Assembly: GCF_000004825.1 (NCBI RefSeq)
Contig: NW_008805074.1
Span: 744,001-808,000, forward strand
Reading direction: 5' to 3'
Source of the DNA: Heterostelium album PN500
Taxonomy: Eukaryota; Evosea; Eumycetozoa; Acytosteliales; Acytosteliaceae
Length of the DNA stretch: 64,000 bases
Shown here: in pieces, positions 35,841 to 47,916 of the stretch
How positions within the stretch are numbered: position 1 is the stretch's first letter
Layout: each line of letters opens with the position of its first letter
Position numbers and translations under genes: made by a program
The notes under the pieces: generated by a model
The model's input: the letters and a program-made list of their open reading frames with translations, nothing else
What the model was told of the DNA's origin: nothing
Databases searched by the model: none

Positions 35841-36494
35841 ATGGTATGATAAATAATATATATGATATCGATAATAATATAAATATTAATATTTATTAAT
35901 TGAAATCAACTAAATATACTATTGATTGAAAACATAATTAGGCAGCAAGATTAATGAAAGAATATAAAGTACTTCAGAATGAAGCGTTTGAAGATATAAT
36001 TTTATACCCAAAGGATGAAACAGATCTCTATCAATGGACAGCAATCATTAAAGGACCACCAGAAACACCGTATGAAGGTGGTAACTTTGAATTAGATATA
36101 CAGGTACCTTCAAACTATCCATTACAACCACCAACCGTTAAATTCATTACCAAAGTATTTCATCCTAATATACATTTTAAGGTAAATATAAATAATGAAT
36201 CTATCATCTATCTTTGTTGTTAACAACACAACAAATGATAAAATTACATTTTTCTAATTGTAATTGTTGCTGTTCATATATATCAAACAGACAGGTGAAA
36301 TTTGTTTAGATTTATTAAAGACATCATGGTCAGCTATTTATACACTTCAATCAGTTTGTCGATCTATCATTGCATTACTTTCACATCCAGAAGCAGACAG
36401 TCCACTCAATTGCGATGCAGGTAATCTAATGAGAAATGGTGATCAGAAAGGACATGATTCTTTAGCTAAAATGTATACAAGAATATACTCATAG
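35841..36494 (+). CDS. pex4: Peroxin-4, peroxisomal ubiquitin-conjugating enzyme E2
   Basis: Exons 35841-35843 (the ATG alone), 35942-36181 and 36291-36494 give 148 residues, full length for a UBC fold. The E2 core is complete: WTAIIKGPPETPYEGGNFEL, YPLQPPTVKFITKVFHPN, then GEICLDLL with the catalytic Cys at residue 86, followed by SAIYTLQSVCRSIIALLSHP and DSPLN. The stretch HFKTGEICLDLLK...TLQSV and the C-terminus (GNLMRNGD...KMYTRIYS) are closest in memory to plant PEX4/UBC21 rather than to Ubc4/5 or Ubc13. Pex4 monoubiquitinates the import receptor Pex5 so that it can be extracted from the peroxisome membrane. The Pex22 anchor is not in this window. Splitting the start codon from the rest leaves no in-frame ATG in exon 2 until codon 6. 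Confidence 0.9.
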
Positions 36495-37255
36495 ACACAA
36501 GCAACCAACAATCAAATAATAGTCTTTTTTTAAAAATAAATCATTTGTAAATCATATAATAATAATAACAACATCAAGTTTTGTAATTACAAACGAATGA
36601 CTGTTTGCGGGTTATGCGAATGGATATTTAATTATTGTGCTTTGTGCAAATGAATTGAATTGTATTGATCAATTCTACAATCTTTAATCCGGAGTGTTGA
36701 AGTGTCAATCGACAACAAAAAAAAAAAGCTATATTTAATTCCACCATTGACATCATATTATTAACATTGTATTGTGCGCAATCCCAATCATTAAAAACAT
36801 AACCCGCAAATATCATTAAAATAATAATAATAATTATAAAACTAGGCATTGAAAGGGGGAACATGCACAACTTTTAGAAGAATCAAAATAAAGATTAAAA
36901 AATCTGATTCTTTTGACCTTTTTTATTGTTATTTTATTTGATCTATCATGATCTTTGTGATTTTTAAGATTCTTTTTTAAAAAACCATCCCTTTTCATAT
37001 GGGTGAAGAGTTTTTTTTCACAAAAAACAAAGAAGATGATTACAAGATCTTTTAAGAAATATCTATTCCATATTTTTTTTTTGAAATTAAATATTAATTT
37101 TTAAATGATTTCTTAATTCCGATGATGATATTTGCAAACTATTTTTTTGATCAATAACTCTCTTGGTGAACTTTTTCTTTTAAAAAAATAAAAATAACAT
37201 ATTGTATCATCTTATTATTATTAAATCTTTATCTTTTTACTTTTTTATTTAAAGA
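36495..37255. other. Intergenic with terminal inverted repeat
   Basis: It includes the 207-bp inverted-repeat-bounded segment listed separately. The remainder is AT-rich upstream DNA of the receptor gene at 37256, with no gene of its own. Confidence 0.4.
36604..36810. repeat. 207-bp segment bounded by 13-bp inverted repeats
   Basis: TTTGCGGGTTATG (36604-36616) and CATAACCCGCAAA (36798-36810) are exact reverse complements, and their GC content is notable in this AT-rich setting. The interior has no coding frame. It may be a miniature inverted-repeat element, although I see no clear target-site duplication, or a structured RNA closed by a terminal stem. It begins about 110 bp after the pex4 stop, so it may lie in the pex4 3' UTR. 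Confidence 0.5.
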
Positions 37256-40200
37256 ATGAAAATATTATTATTGATATTTCTTTGTATATTTGTTAAATTT
37301 AATAACTCTGAATTGCCCAATGATGAATGTATGTTTTTATAAAAAATAAAGAGAAAATTGATCAATATCAAACTGTTAATCTTATCTAATCAAATCTACT
37401 TTATTATTATTAATAACAACAGATCAGTCATTAATATGGATAATGAAGCAAGTATGTTAGTTTTAGTTAGATAGAACAATGAATATTTAGCTAATCAAAT
37501 TTGTTTTTATTTATTCTAAAAGTATCAAAAAGATTGGAATATCAGAGGAAATTCATGTAGCTTGATGATAAGTTCTAATATAGATTTTATATGTTTGACA
37601 AATGATAAAGGTGTTGATTATATTGAATCAATGTAAGTTTATGAACTTTCATTTAATGTTACATCATTACTTATTAAAAAAAATAAATTAAAATTTAATT
37701 TTTTAGAAAGTTATATGATGGTAAAATAGTTGACTATGGCGAACCAGGTTATGTTGAAAAGCTAACATTTCACAATATGTCGAGTTTCGATATCTATAGT
37801 TCAGTAAACCAAAAGAACAATTCATATAATGTTCTTGAGCTTTTAGATAATCCAGACAATGTTGCGCTATCATCTTTTATCGTTGAAACTGATTTTCAAT
37901 TTCCAGTTGCATTTCCAAATTATCTTACAGTAAAATCATTGTAAGTGCACCATAATATATATATAATAATCTGGCATTATATTTATTAACATTCTTAATT
38001 TAAAGTATATTTAAAGGTGCTTCACTATCATCCAATATACCAACAAGTTTATTCACACCCTCAATAGAAGTTTTTATGTTCGAAGTTGCCAACTATAATA
38101 AATCATTAACTATTGGTTTCAATTCACAAAATTCTTATCCAAATCTTAAAAATATGTATGTATAATATTCCTACTCTCACAACATTCAACAAAATTTATT
38201 AATAATGATTTTATACTTTAATTTAAATAGTTCAATAAGAAATGCCAATCTATCATCATTTGATTTTATGATTGATAGCACTCACTACCCAAAGCTAACA
38301 CAATTGTATGTACAACAATATTATATTGATTCTAAAGCACTTTCTAATTTGAATTAAATTCTATAGTTCAATTTATAATTTATTTGAAACTAAAGCAAAA
38401 GTAGTTTTTGACAGCCAAACAATAAGTTCAATGTATATATTCATATGAATGTGATCAAGTAAATCTATGTTTTTTCTAACTTTTTTTTTCTTAAAGTACT
38501 GTATATCAATATACAGTAGAATTTAAACAATATCCAACATCATTGGTAGAAATGTAAATATTCTTTAGATCTAGATTTTTTTAATTAATTTTAACTTGAT
38601 TAAAATTTTAGGTATCTACAATTTTCTGATATACAGTTATCTGATTTTACAGTTTTCCCAAATCTATATACTTTGTAAGTTTTAAAGATCAATAGATTGT
38701 CCTCAATTGATCTATTTTTTTAACTTATTTTTACTTTTATTTTAGGGATATATCATATTGTAACTGTACTTTGGAAAAAGTAAATAATTTGAAAAGCTTG
38801 TATGTAATTCATTATTATTATAAAAAAGAAACAATATTAATTTATTATTCTAGGCGAATTGCATCTATGAATGCAAATATTCCTGAAAAAACATGGTTCC
38901 AAAATGGATTTGACTTGTATATATTAATATTAAATATTAAAATGAATGATTAAAGATATTAAAATTATCTATTATCTTTAGGACCATTATCAATAGTACA
39001 ATGAGTGGATTTTTTGGAGATTTTGGAATTTTGAATCCAAGCAAAATTCATATTGCCGCCTCCTTAAATATCTCTACAAATTTATATCAATCAAATTGTT
39101 ACACAGATTACACAGCCTATAATACAGTGTTGGTATCTCCAGACGTTCCAGATTGTTTTTATTGTTACTATACAGAAATGATTCCAAGATTACCAGTAAA
39201 CACTCCTCAGCCACCACCCAATTTCAAATGTCGTAAGTATCAAATACAATAATATCAAATATATTTGGTTTTCATTTTTTTATTAAATTATAATTTTATT
39301 TTAAAAATAGCAATCAAGCTTGATAAAGTTAATTTTGAATTCCAAACTGGTAAACGTAGGTAGAAAAAAGAATTATTTTTCTTTGATATTGACTGTTTAA
39401 GATTATTAATATTTTTTTATTACAGCTTTAATATTTACAGGTGAGAATTTGGGATTTGGAATAGATACTACATTGCCATTAATATTAATAGTTCCAAATA
39501 AGAAATTTGCGTATGTATTTTACAAACAAAATAGAATATTATAAAAATATTAATATAATAGCAATATAGTTATTATCCTGCTAAGAATAATGGTAATACA
39601 AATATTTCTTTTTCGAATGCTTACAATTACGACTATCATATTCAATGGGGACTCCCTTGTAAGTATAAAAAATATTAATTTTCACTTACATTTATCTAAT
39701 AGTTCTTTAAAATTCAAATATTTAAGCTGAAATATTGTATACACAATCTTTTCCGATTGCAAAATCAAATGATACACGATTGGTAATAGTAGGAAATTTG
39801 AATCCATATTACTTTCCATGGAATATATATGGAGATGGAAAACCATGTATAATAAATGGTAATTTTACTTACCAAGTTGACTGTACAATCAAAGGATATC
39901 AAAGTCAAACTCCTATAACTGTTGAAATAATGAGTGCGATATCTAATACCTCAACAATCTCTGCTGTTCGTACGTAAAGTTTTTCTTTTCATAATAATCT
40001 ATACTAATTACAAATTTCTATTAGCTCTTGTTATTACATCAGTTTCAAATATAACTAATAATGGAGGAAATATAACAATTCAAGGTAATTTTGGAGTTAA
40101 TCCATATTTGCCATCGGTTCGAGTCGCATTGGATTCATATTTAGGGTATATTTACTTTTCAAACGAAACTACTTTACTTGTCAAGATTAGAGCTGGTTAT

Positions 40201-41315
40201 CCAATTTCTAAACAAAATATCAGTATAACATCAAATGGTTATTTTATAGCAACCGAATTCTATATACGTAATTATTTACAGCTTTTATTGTTTGTCTATA
40301 AAAATTAGTATTATTTTATTAATATTTTTACTGTACAGTTGCACCTCCAGATGATTGTGGTCCAAACTCAGCATGTAACAATAATGGAATATGCGTTCAA
40401 GCTAGATGTCAATGCTTCAAAGGTTACAATGGATTCTATTGCGAATCAAAGATTGATGATGGTGTTATCATTCTTCCAAATGACCAAACTCCGTCACCCA
40501 CGGTTGTCACCCAAGATGGACTTCAATTCAAATTCAACATCGTGGCAGTTCAAGAATTGGATGAAACAGGTACCGTTCTGAAAGAAGTTCTCACCAATAA
40601 GTGGAATTATTCAACAACATCCAATGAAACTTATACCACACACAACTATACTATAAAACCATATGCCTCTTTTCAAACTATCATTCAAGCGGTTATCGAC
40701 TATTCATCTATGGAAAGAACCATCCAATTTGCAGGATTGACAACAGTTTATCAAGCTCATTCTTTAAAGTTGTTGATAAATATCAAATACTGGCAATTTG
40801 ACAGTCCGCTAAACAGCATCAGAGTTGTGATGGAAAGTGACTTCCAAGTGGGTGAAGATGACTGCAAAGAATTGTCTCAAGAAATTGGAACGGATTCTAT
40901 CACAAACAATTTGAAATTCATTAAGCTTTCTTTTGGTGGCACCTCTTACTATGGCAGATTCTTACCGTTTGCAATGTCCGATCGCAGATTTGTTGCTGTT
41001 GACAATCGACTTATCAACATGACAACCATCAACAACACAACCGAATCATATATTGGAATGACACTTCCAGCTTGTAGCCAACTGTGTACAATCGATCCTG
41101 ATTTTTCATTATTGCTAGATAACGATTATGATGAGGGAACCTGTGGCAAAGAGAAAAGTAAAGCATGGATGATCGCTACCATTGTATCTGTTGTTGGAGT
41201 AGCTTTCATAGGAGCTGCTATCGCTACAGTTATCTACCTGAAAAAACGAGCAAAAGTTAAAAATGAAGATAGCAAATTGGAACAAAAGTTAAATAAATTA
41301 AAAAATAACACTTAA
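37256..41315 (+). CDS. ComC-like LRR/TIG/EGF transmembrane receptor, 18 exons
   Basis: Eighteen exons join in frame to 968 residues. Starts/ends: 37256-37328, 37423-37451, 37523-37632, 37707-37940, 38006-38155, 38231-38305, 38367-38432, 38497-38553, 38612-38674, 38746-38799, 38854-38916, 38982-39232, 39311-39355, 39426-39510, 39570-39658, 39727-39969, 40025-40267, 40339-41315. A signal peptide (MKILLLIFLCIFVKF) is followed by NDEYQSLIWIMKQ, the usual N-terminus of this dictyostelid family. A leucine-rich-repeat region follows (about 60-410), then IPT/TIG-like beta domains (about 425-640), an EGF-like module with six cysteines (about 645-680, CGPNSACNNNGICVQA...), an extracellular region with N-glycosylation sites, a single membrane helix (about 920-944, ATIVSVVGVAFIGAAIATVI) and a short basic tail. 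Family members act in cell-cell communication during aggregation (family knowledge); ligand unknown. Confidence 0.88.
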
Positions 41316-41416
41316 TTATTATTTAATCTATGAACTCCTCTCTCTTTTTTCTAATAGTATAAGTAATAGTATATCCGGTATTTCGAACAATAACTTTTTG
41401 ACAAAAATAATTATTT

Positions 41417-44400
41417 TTATTTAAACTTTACATATGGATATTCTACACCGAGATTATAGATTATCTGAGCAGATATAGTTTTACAATTGTAGATATCGAT
41501 GCTTGAAATCGATTTACATTGAGCCAAGATAGTGTCGATATGATTCTTTTGAACTGAAGTATTTGCCAAATTTATATATTTAACATTTCCAAGGTATGGC
41601 AGGATCGCTTCAAAGAAATTATCGTCCATCTCCAAAACATAGCCACAATCATTGATGACAGAAGCAGCAGAGAATGAAATGGATTCGATCATTGGCGACA
41701 ACGATAGGAGTTCAACCAGCGATGCACTAGATACATTGACCAACATTAAATCGAGTACTCTTAGCTCTGACAACTCCGATCCCAGAGGTTCGTAGTCATT
41801 GGAATTGTATTCAGCCAACAGCTTTGGTAGTAGCAGATATTCAGGCATTCTCAATTCTACCAAGTTTGGCAGACTAGATAGCAATGCCCACAACGCAGAA
41901 GCTTCACCATTGTATCTATTTAGATGTAGTACAGTTAGATCCAAGTTCATTGTTGTAAGAGTAGGAATGATGGTTGAATCTTGTTCTCTTCCAATGTTGG
42001 TCTGTCCAAATTTAAGTAGTTTAAGACGTTTGGCACCATGACTAGCCAATGCATGAATGACACTATCATCGGCCGATGTGAATGACAAGTCCAATTCGAC
42101 AATATCCTCTGCCAGCTTGGCTATCTCTGCAAGATGCTCTGCGCTAATTGCACTACTACAACTGAATCTCTCAAGATTAGAGGCAAATGGCAAAATCTCT
42201 TTGGATGTCTCTTTACTCAGTTTATAATGTATGTCCAACTCTCTTACTGAATTAAGTTTACCCAATAAACTGGCCAATCCTTTCTCACCGCTGGAATCAT
42301 ATCTACTGAATATTTCGAACCTCTTTAATTGGCTACCGATTTGCTCACCAATCTCAATGAATGTCTTATCGGTCAAAGCACATTGAATGAGTGAAAGTGA
42401 ATCGATATTACCCATAAGCTGCGGTATTCCTTCGAATGATGTATCATCTAAATCGCCACTGCTCAGAGTGAGTTCCGTCAACATTGGTGCATTGGTAAGT
42501 AACTCTCTGAGGAAGTGGTTGTAAGTTTGGATGGCTGGATCATCTATGTCACCGGATTGACTGAAAGAGATGTTCGTAAACTTCAAGCTGGTAAGATGCT
42601 GTAGGCGAGCAATGGAGTGAGAGCAATCGTGTTGCAAAGTATAGTTGGTGACAGAGAGATGTGTGACATTGGCAATGTTAGTGAATAGATGAACGGTTAC
42701 ACTGTTATCAAACAACTGCTCGACAGACAATGGAATTTCAAAGGCACTGATGAATCGAATCTCTGATATCAAGTTGGCTGTGAATGGACGTAACTTTGAT
42801 GACTCCTCAATGCACATCGACAACATGTAAATGAGTGTCAAGAATTCATTTCTTCGATAATCTGCAATAATTGATGGTGTATTTGGTACTACTCCCAACT
42901 CACCATTGTGATCCGAGTCAAACGGTAGCAATTGTCTTAGATACATCTCTACATAATCGCTATCTTGTTCCAACGAACTTTCGAATTTCTCAATTGCCAA
43001 AGTTAAATTCTCAGTGAAACTTGGAAAGTCATACTGGAGAAACAGTTTATAGGTTGCCAATTTCAACAATATCAATCCACCCAATGCCAAAGTATTTGAA
43101 TCAACTCCAAAGGTTGGTGTTGGTGTTGTTGTAATTGGATTCGTTTCATCAAAAGTTGTTTCCTCACTATTTTGTTGTTGTTGTTTTAATAGATTATTGG
43201 CTTTGTCAAGTAGATGGATGGCTTCGTTGCAATTGGTAGTCAAATCGGAACGTAATACAAAGGTAGATACTTGTTTCAAGATTACTTTCGAAGAGTTTGG
43301 CATTGATGAGAGCGCTGATTGTAACTTTTGTTGGGACATGGTCATCAGTCTCTGAAGATCGATAGGTGCTAAGCTGTTCTCTTCGATACCCCTTTGAGCT
43401 CTGTACAACAAGCATGATCCATAAGCAAAGTCAACGATCATCGGATACTTTACAACTGCACCGACGGATTCTATATCATGAGAGGATATCACATACGAAG
43501 CACTATTAATGAAATGATTGAAAGAATCCGATCGAACTCTAATTCCGAAAATCTTTATCAATCTCAAAACCAAGATTTTTGTATCAACAGAATTTCTAAG
43601 GTCATACCTAAAAAAATAATAATAATGTTAGTTTGTTTGTCTATCTATCTATCTTTAAAAATTAATTAATATTTACTTTATATTCATTTGATTTGATGAT
43701 AGACAATTTGGAAATGCTGACATTGCTGTGTACTTGAATGATCCATATCTGACAAGTGACCAGAAATCACGATACTTTTCTTTGGCCTCTTTTGACTTGT
43801 TTAGTAGGAGATCGAAAAGCTCGGTGAATATTATGATTGCTTTGTCGGATGGTCTGTTTGATATCTCTACTAAATCTCTCAGTCTATCTTTAATGATCTT
43901 TTTCCATACTCTTGCAACCACCTCTGTGAATAACAATCGTTTAGTATTGATATGTGTAATCGACTGGCAAACAGTTCCAATATATCTAAAGTTAATTCCT
44001 TTCAAATGAATGATATGCAAGAGTTTTTCGATTGACGAGAGCTGTTGTTGATAATACTTCAAGTCTCTAACCAGATTCTCGGTCTCAAAGTATTGATTTT
44101 CCATTTGGTTCTGTCCGGCCACTTCATCATTGATATGCTCGACACACTCTGGAATGAGAAGATCGTGTAATCGTTGAGTGGTATCGACTACCTCTTGGTT
44201 GGATTCTTCACTCTCGCTACTATGTTGCCAAGCGGTGAAAGCATCGGAACTCAACGGTACTGAATTGGACTCCACCAACTCTGGTCTCAACATGTAATAG
44301 AAAATCTCACGACCAATCGATTCCTTGTAGATTCCAGAGTATTCTGGTGGAAATATCCTCGCAAAGTCAATCATATAGTAACGACCATCGGTTCCACGGT

Positions 44401-45673
44401 GAACTTCAATGTCTCCAGGACCAAAGATTAACGTTTTCGTATCCTCCATCAATCCAACTTGATGTCCTTTCAAATTCAACTTTCGAGCCAATTTCACCAT
44501 TTCTTTCTCCACCAAACTATCACGGTTATTCACTGTGATACCACCGTCGTTCGATCCATAGACAATTGTTTTCTTTCCTATAGGCAGACTGCAGATCGCC
44601 AATAGTCTATAGCCAGCGAAATCGATGATTGTCATCAGAGGCAACCGAATCAAGCTGCTTCCAGCATCGAAAACATGATTCCAACCCTTTAATTCGTGTC
44701 CAGCCGATTTCTGTGCTTTCTCATCGGAGCGCTTGTCACCACCGTACATCCAGACGCCATCGGCAATCTCCACATCGACCACAAACTTAAAGACAATGTC
44801 ATTGCATCGGTATTTCTCACCACCGGCAACACCACCCAGCGCCAACGGTTTGATTGTTTTCTCGTCGTTACTCAAATAGCGCTCGGCAATGATGATCTTT
44901 CCAAAGGTACTGGCACAATGCACGAAATCATTGACAATCACCGAGAGCAATTGGTATTTCAAACCTGACTCTGGTCGGTCCATAATCGATTGAAATCTCT
45001 TATTCCAATCACCAGAGTTTGGTGAAGAACTATCAGTAGATTCACTTGTTGTAAATCCACTACCACCATGCTTCTTTTTCATGGCAGAGTTATAAATATC
45101 GAAAACATTGACTTTTGGTGTGTTGTGTAATTTATGCTGACGTTGTTGTTTTTCTTTTTTGGAATCATCTTCGTCATCGCCATAACCATATCCATTGGAA
45201 TTGTTGTTTTCACCTGATCCACCATAATCACTCATATCTCCATAACTACTATAACCAACAGATCCTTCAATATTATTGTTATTACTATTACCATTGGTGT
45301 TGTTGCTGTTGTTGTTGTAACTGTTACTATATAAAGATCGATAACTATCACTATAAGAATTATCAGTGATATTATAGCAACTTCCATAGGATGATCCATA
45401 ACCATTATTATTACTACCAGTACTATCTACACTTTGATCACTTTTAACCATTGAATCTCTACTTTTATTTGTATTTTGTGGATTGGTCGATACAGGTAAA
45501 GATCCATCTACATTATCATAAGAAGATGTCATACTTGTTGTCATTGTTGAATAGTTTTGTGATTGAGACCATATTGAATAATTACTTTTTGAACTACTCA
45601 TACTGCTACTATTGTTGTTATTACTATTATTGTTGTTCTCATTATTATTGTTGTTGCTAATATTATTATACAT
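41417..45673 (-). CDS. CLU-domain and leucine-rich-repeat protein
   Basis: Two exons (45673-43677 and 43607-41417) join across a 69-bp intron to 1395 residues. The start is MYNNISNNNN; the open frame upstream has no ATG. After ~220 residues of Asn/Ser/Gly/Tyr-rich sequence comes a CLU domain like that of clustered-mitochondria/CLUH proteins (about 250-480). Hallmarks are KSAGHELKGWN, PLMTIIDFAGYRLLAICSLP, YGSNDGG, LNLKGHQVG and GPGDIEVHRGTDGRYYMIDF, then ARIFPPE. A helical middle follows. The last ~450 residues are irregular LRRs (HLTSLKFTNISF, MLTELTLSSGDLDD, LRVLDLMLVNVS). CLUH binds mRNAs for mitochondrial proteins and sets mitochondrial distribution. This protein has LRRs where CLUH has TPRs, so its partner and role are unknown. 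Its 3' end faces the receptor gene 101 bp away. Confidence 0.86.
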
Positions 45674-46072
45674 TTTAAAATACAAATAAAAATAAAAAAG
45701 AGTTAAAAACAAAATAAAATTAATGATTCATCCGATCAGTCAACCAATCACTCCATTGATTTTAGGCTCTAAAATTTCTCAATTTAGATATTTTTATTTG
45801 AAAAACCAAAAAAAAACAAATCTTTTTAATTTATTTGTGATGTCACTTTAGATAAAAAGTTAGATTTAAAATTACAATCGATTATATATTGATATTACAA
45901 AAGATTAGAATAATTTGATTTATTTTTGGTGTTCTTATTTTTTACGAATCTCATCGATTTTACATTGATGATTGATTTGATTGTGATTGTGATTTGGTTG
46001 TGATTTGATTTGATTTGATTTAGTTAATGATCAATTAGATTATATGTATATATATAAATATTAGAGATTAAT
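45674..46072. other. Noncoding between CLU-LRR and BAR genes
   Basis: AT-rich spacer with TTTGATTTGATT-type repeats near 45966-46021. It is upstream DNA of the CLU-LRR gene and 3' flank of the BAR gene. I see nothing else. Confidence 0.4.
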
Positions 46073-46871
46073 TTAGTTGATGTTTGAAAGTAGTTCATCA
46101 GCCTCTGCCCAAAGTGCACTGGCCTGTTTATAGAATGAAAGTTGTTGGAGAGCGTATTCACGTAGCTCTGCAACCAGTTGTTTGTTCATCTCGGCGTTAA
46201 GATGCTCCATGATCTCGGCAAACTCTCTGTTGACAACATCGTACTCCTCCTTGATGTCGTTGCACTCTTGCTCGGTGGTCTTCACCTTGAGTGAATTCGG
46301 ATCGTTCTTCTTCTTGAGATCAGCGAGCTTCTCGAGATGAGTGTCGTAACGCAGACGAATCGCGTCTTGCTTATGCTTGGCGTCTCTGGCTTTCTTGATC
46401 TCGGTGTCCTGGAACTTTCCGACCGGTGTAACCAACGATGTCATCGAATTGTTATTGCAATTCTGTCTGGCTTGTTCCACCGATTTCAACTGCACTCCAA
46501 TTCTCGAGAGTACCTCTGCCACGGCAGCATCACCGATGAAACCACCACCGAAATGTGTAAGTGCATCAGCAAATTGTACACCTGTTTGTACAGATTCTAA
46601 ATAGATTGATAGATGTTAAACAAACAATTTATAAGTTAGTTATACAAGGTTGATTGATAACAAACAAGAGTAATAACTAAATAAACTTACTTTCAGTCTC
46701 TTGACAATATAATTTTCCAGTTGTATAGATTTCGTGATATTCTGTCTTGATGACACGTAGTTTCTCTTTTGTCTCTTTGGTGGCATCGTTATCGGCGTGT
46801 GACTCTGTCTTTCCCATCTTCTCCATACCCATCTGTTTGACGGTAGCTAATTTCTTTGTAAAACTCTTCAT
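46073..46871 (-). CDS. Stand-alone BAR-domain protein
   Basis: Exons 46871-46691 and 46596-46073 join to 234 residues, almost all of it one BAR domain. An N-terminal amphipathic-looking helix (MKSFTKKLATVKQMGMEKMG) precedes three long helices with the typical spacing: KEKLRVIKTEYHEIYTTGKLY, then DTEIKKARDAKHKQDAIRLR with KKKND, then EEYDVVNREFAEIMEHLN through LREYALQQLSFYKQASALW. The family dimerises into a curved module that binds and shapes membranes. The N-terminal helix suggests an N-BAR-like insertion mode (inference). There is no SH3, PH or GAP module, so it is shorter than amphiphysin or endophilin; fungal and plant single-BAR proteins are the nearest in layout. Confidence 0.85.
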
Positions 46872-47916
46872 CTTTTTTCTTTTATATTAAAAAAATAATT
46901 ATTTATTTATTTGTACAAAAACTAATAACTAATGATTTTTATTAATTTGAACTTTGTTTTGTTTGATAATAACAACAACAATGTAATACACTCTGTTAAA
47001 GTAGAAAACAATTTGGTGATGGTGTGTGGTGAGGGGGAATATCAGAAAACCAATTTAATTAATTTTTTTTTGAAAATCATTAAATTTTGGTTACAATTTT
47101 CTGATAATATATAACCTTTATAATAAAAAGTGAAAAAACCTCTTGGTCATTGTCTTTCTAACCAGGATGCTCGAAAGAAATCATGTCGACAATTTGTGTG
47201 ATGCCTTTTAGTAAATTTCATTGCAACATATGAGGAAATAATAGACAATCGCACATTTGATTCAAAACTAAACTTTTGTTTAATAAATAATAAACTATTA
47301 AAACAAATTCATTCATTGTGTACACAAATATAATTAAATTATAAATTAATTTTTATTTTTTAAAAGTTAAATATTATCTTTGTTTTTTTTTATATCTTTT
47401 TTTTTTTTTTTTTTTTGATTAATTTGATCAAATTAATCAAAAAAAATATATTTGTAATGTTAATATTAATATCTAAATTGAAAAAAATAAGTACTACTCC
47501 TTTGTTGTTATTTGTTAATTGTTAATTGTTAATTGTTGTTTGTTATATATACATATTACATTGTGATAATTATTGAAATGAAAGTTAGTTATTGTTTTGT
47601 TTTAAAAAAAATGTTTTATTTTGATGTTATGTTATAATTTTGTTGTTAGATCTATAAAGTAATTACTCTATAGTGATCCAATGTATTAATAAGCCTATAA
47701 ATTGCTTTTAATATCTGAAATTGTTTAAATATTATAGGTATGGTTGTTTGGGAATGAAAATATATATATAAAAGAGGGAGTTGTTATTTTTTTTTTTGAT
47801 GGGATAGATAGTTAGAAGGGTGAAAAGTGAATTGAAGTTGTTTGTTTGAATATATATAGATAAAATGAATGTGTGTATATATAAATAAAAGAAAATAACA
47901 AATATAGATTGGATTA
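46872..47916. other. Noncoding with long palindrome
   Basis: Upstream DNA of the BAR gene and 3' flank of the coiled-coil gene. It contains a poly-T run leading into the 38-bp palindrome at 47409-47446 (listed separately), and ttgttaattg repeats at about 47508-47540. No supported gene. Confidence 0.4.
47409..47446. repeat. 38-bp perfect palindrome
   Basis: T8-gattaatttga is followed directly by its exact reverse complement tcaaattaatc-A8, with no spacer, centred on TGATCA at 47427/47428. It lies about 470 bp beyond the stop of the coiled-coil gene. It could extrude as a cruciform, act as a strand-symmetric termination or polyadenylation element, or arise from an inverted duplication. Its function is unknown. 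Confidence 0.8.
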
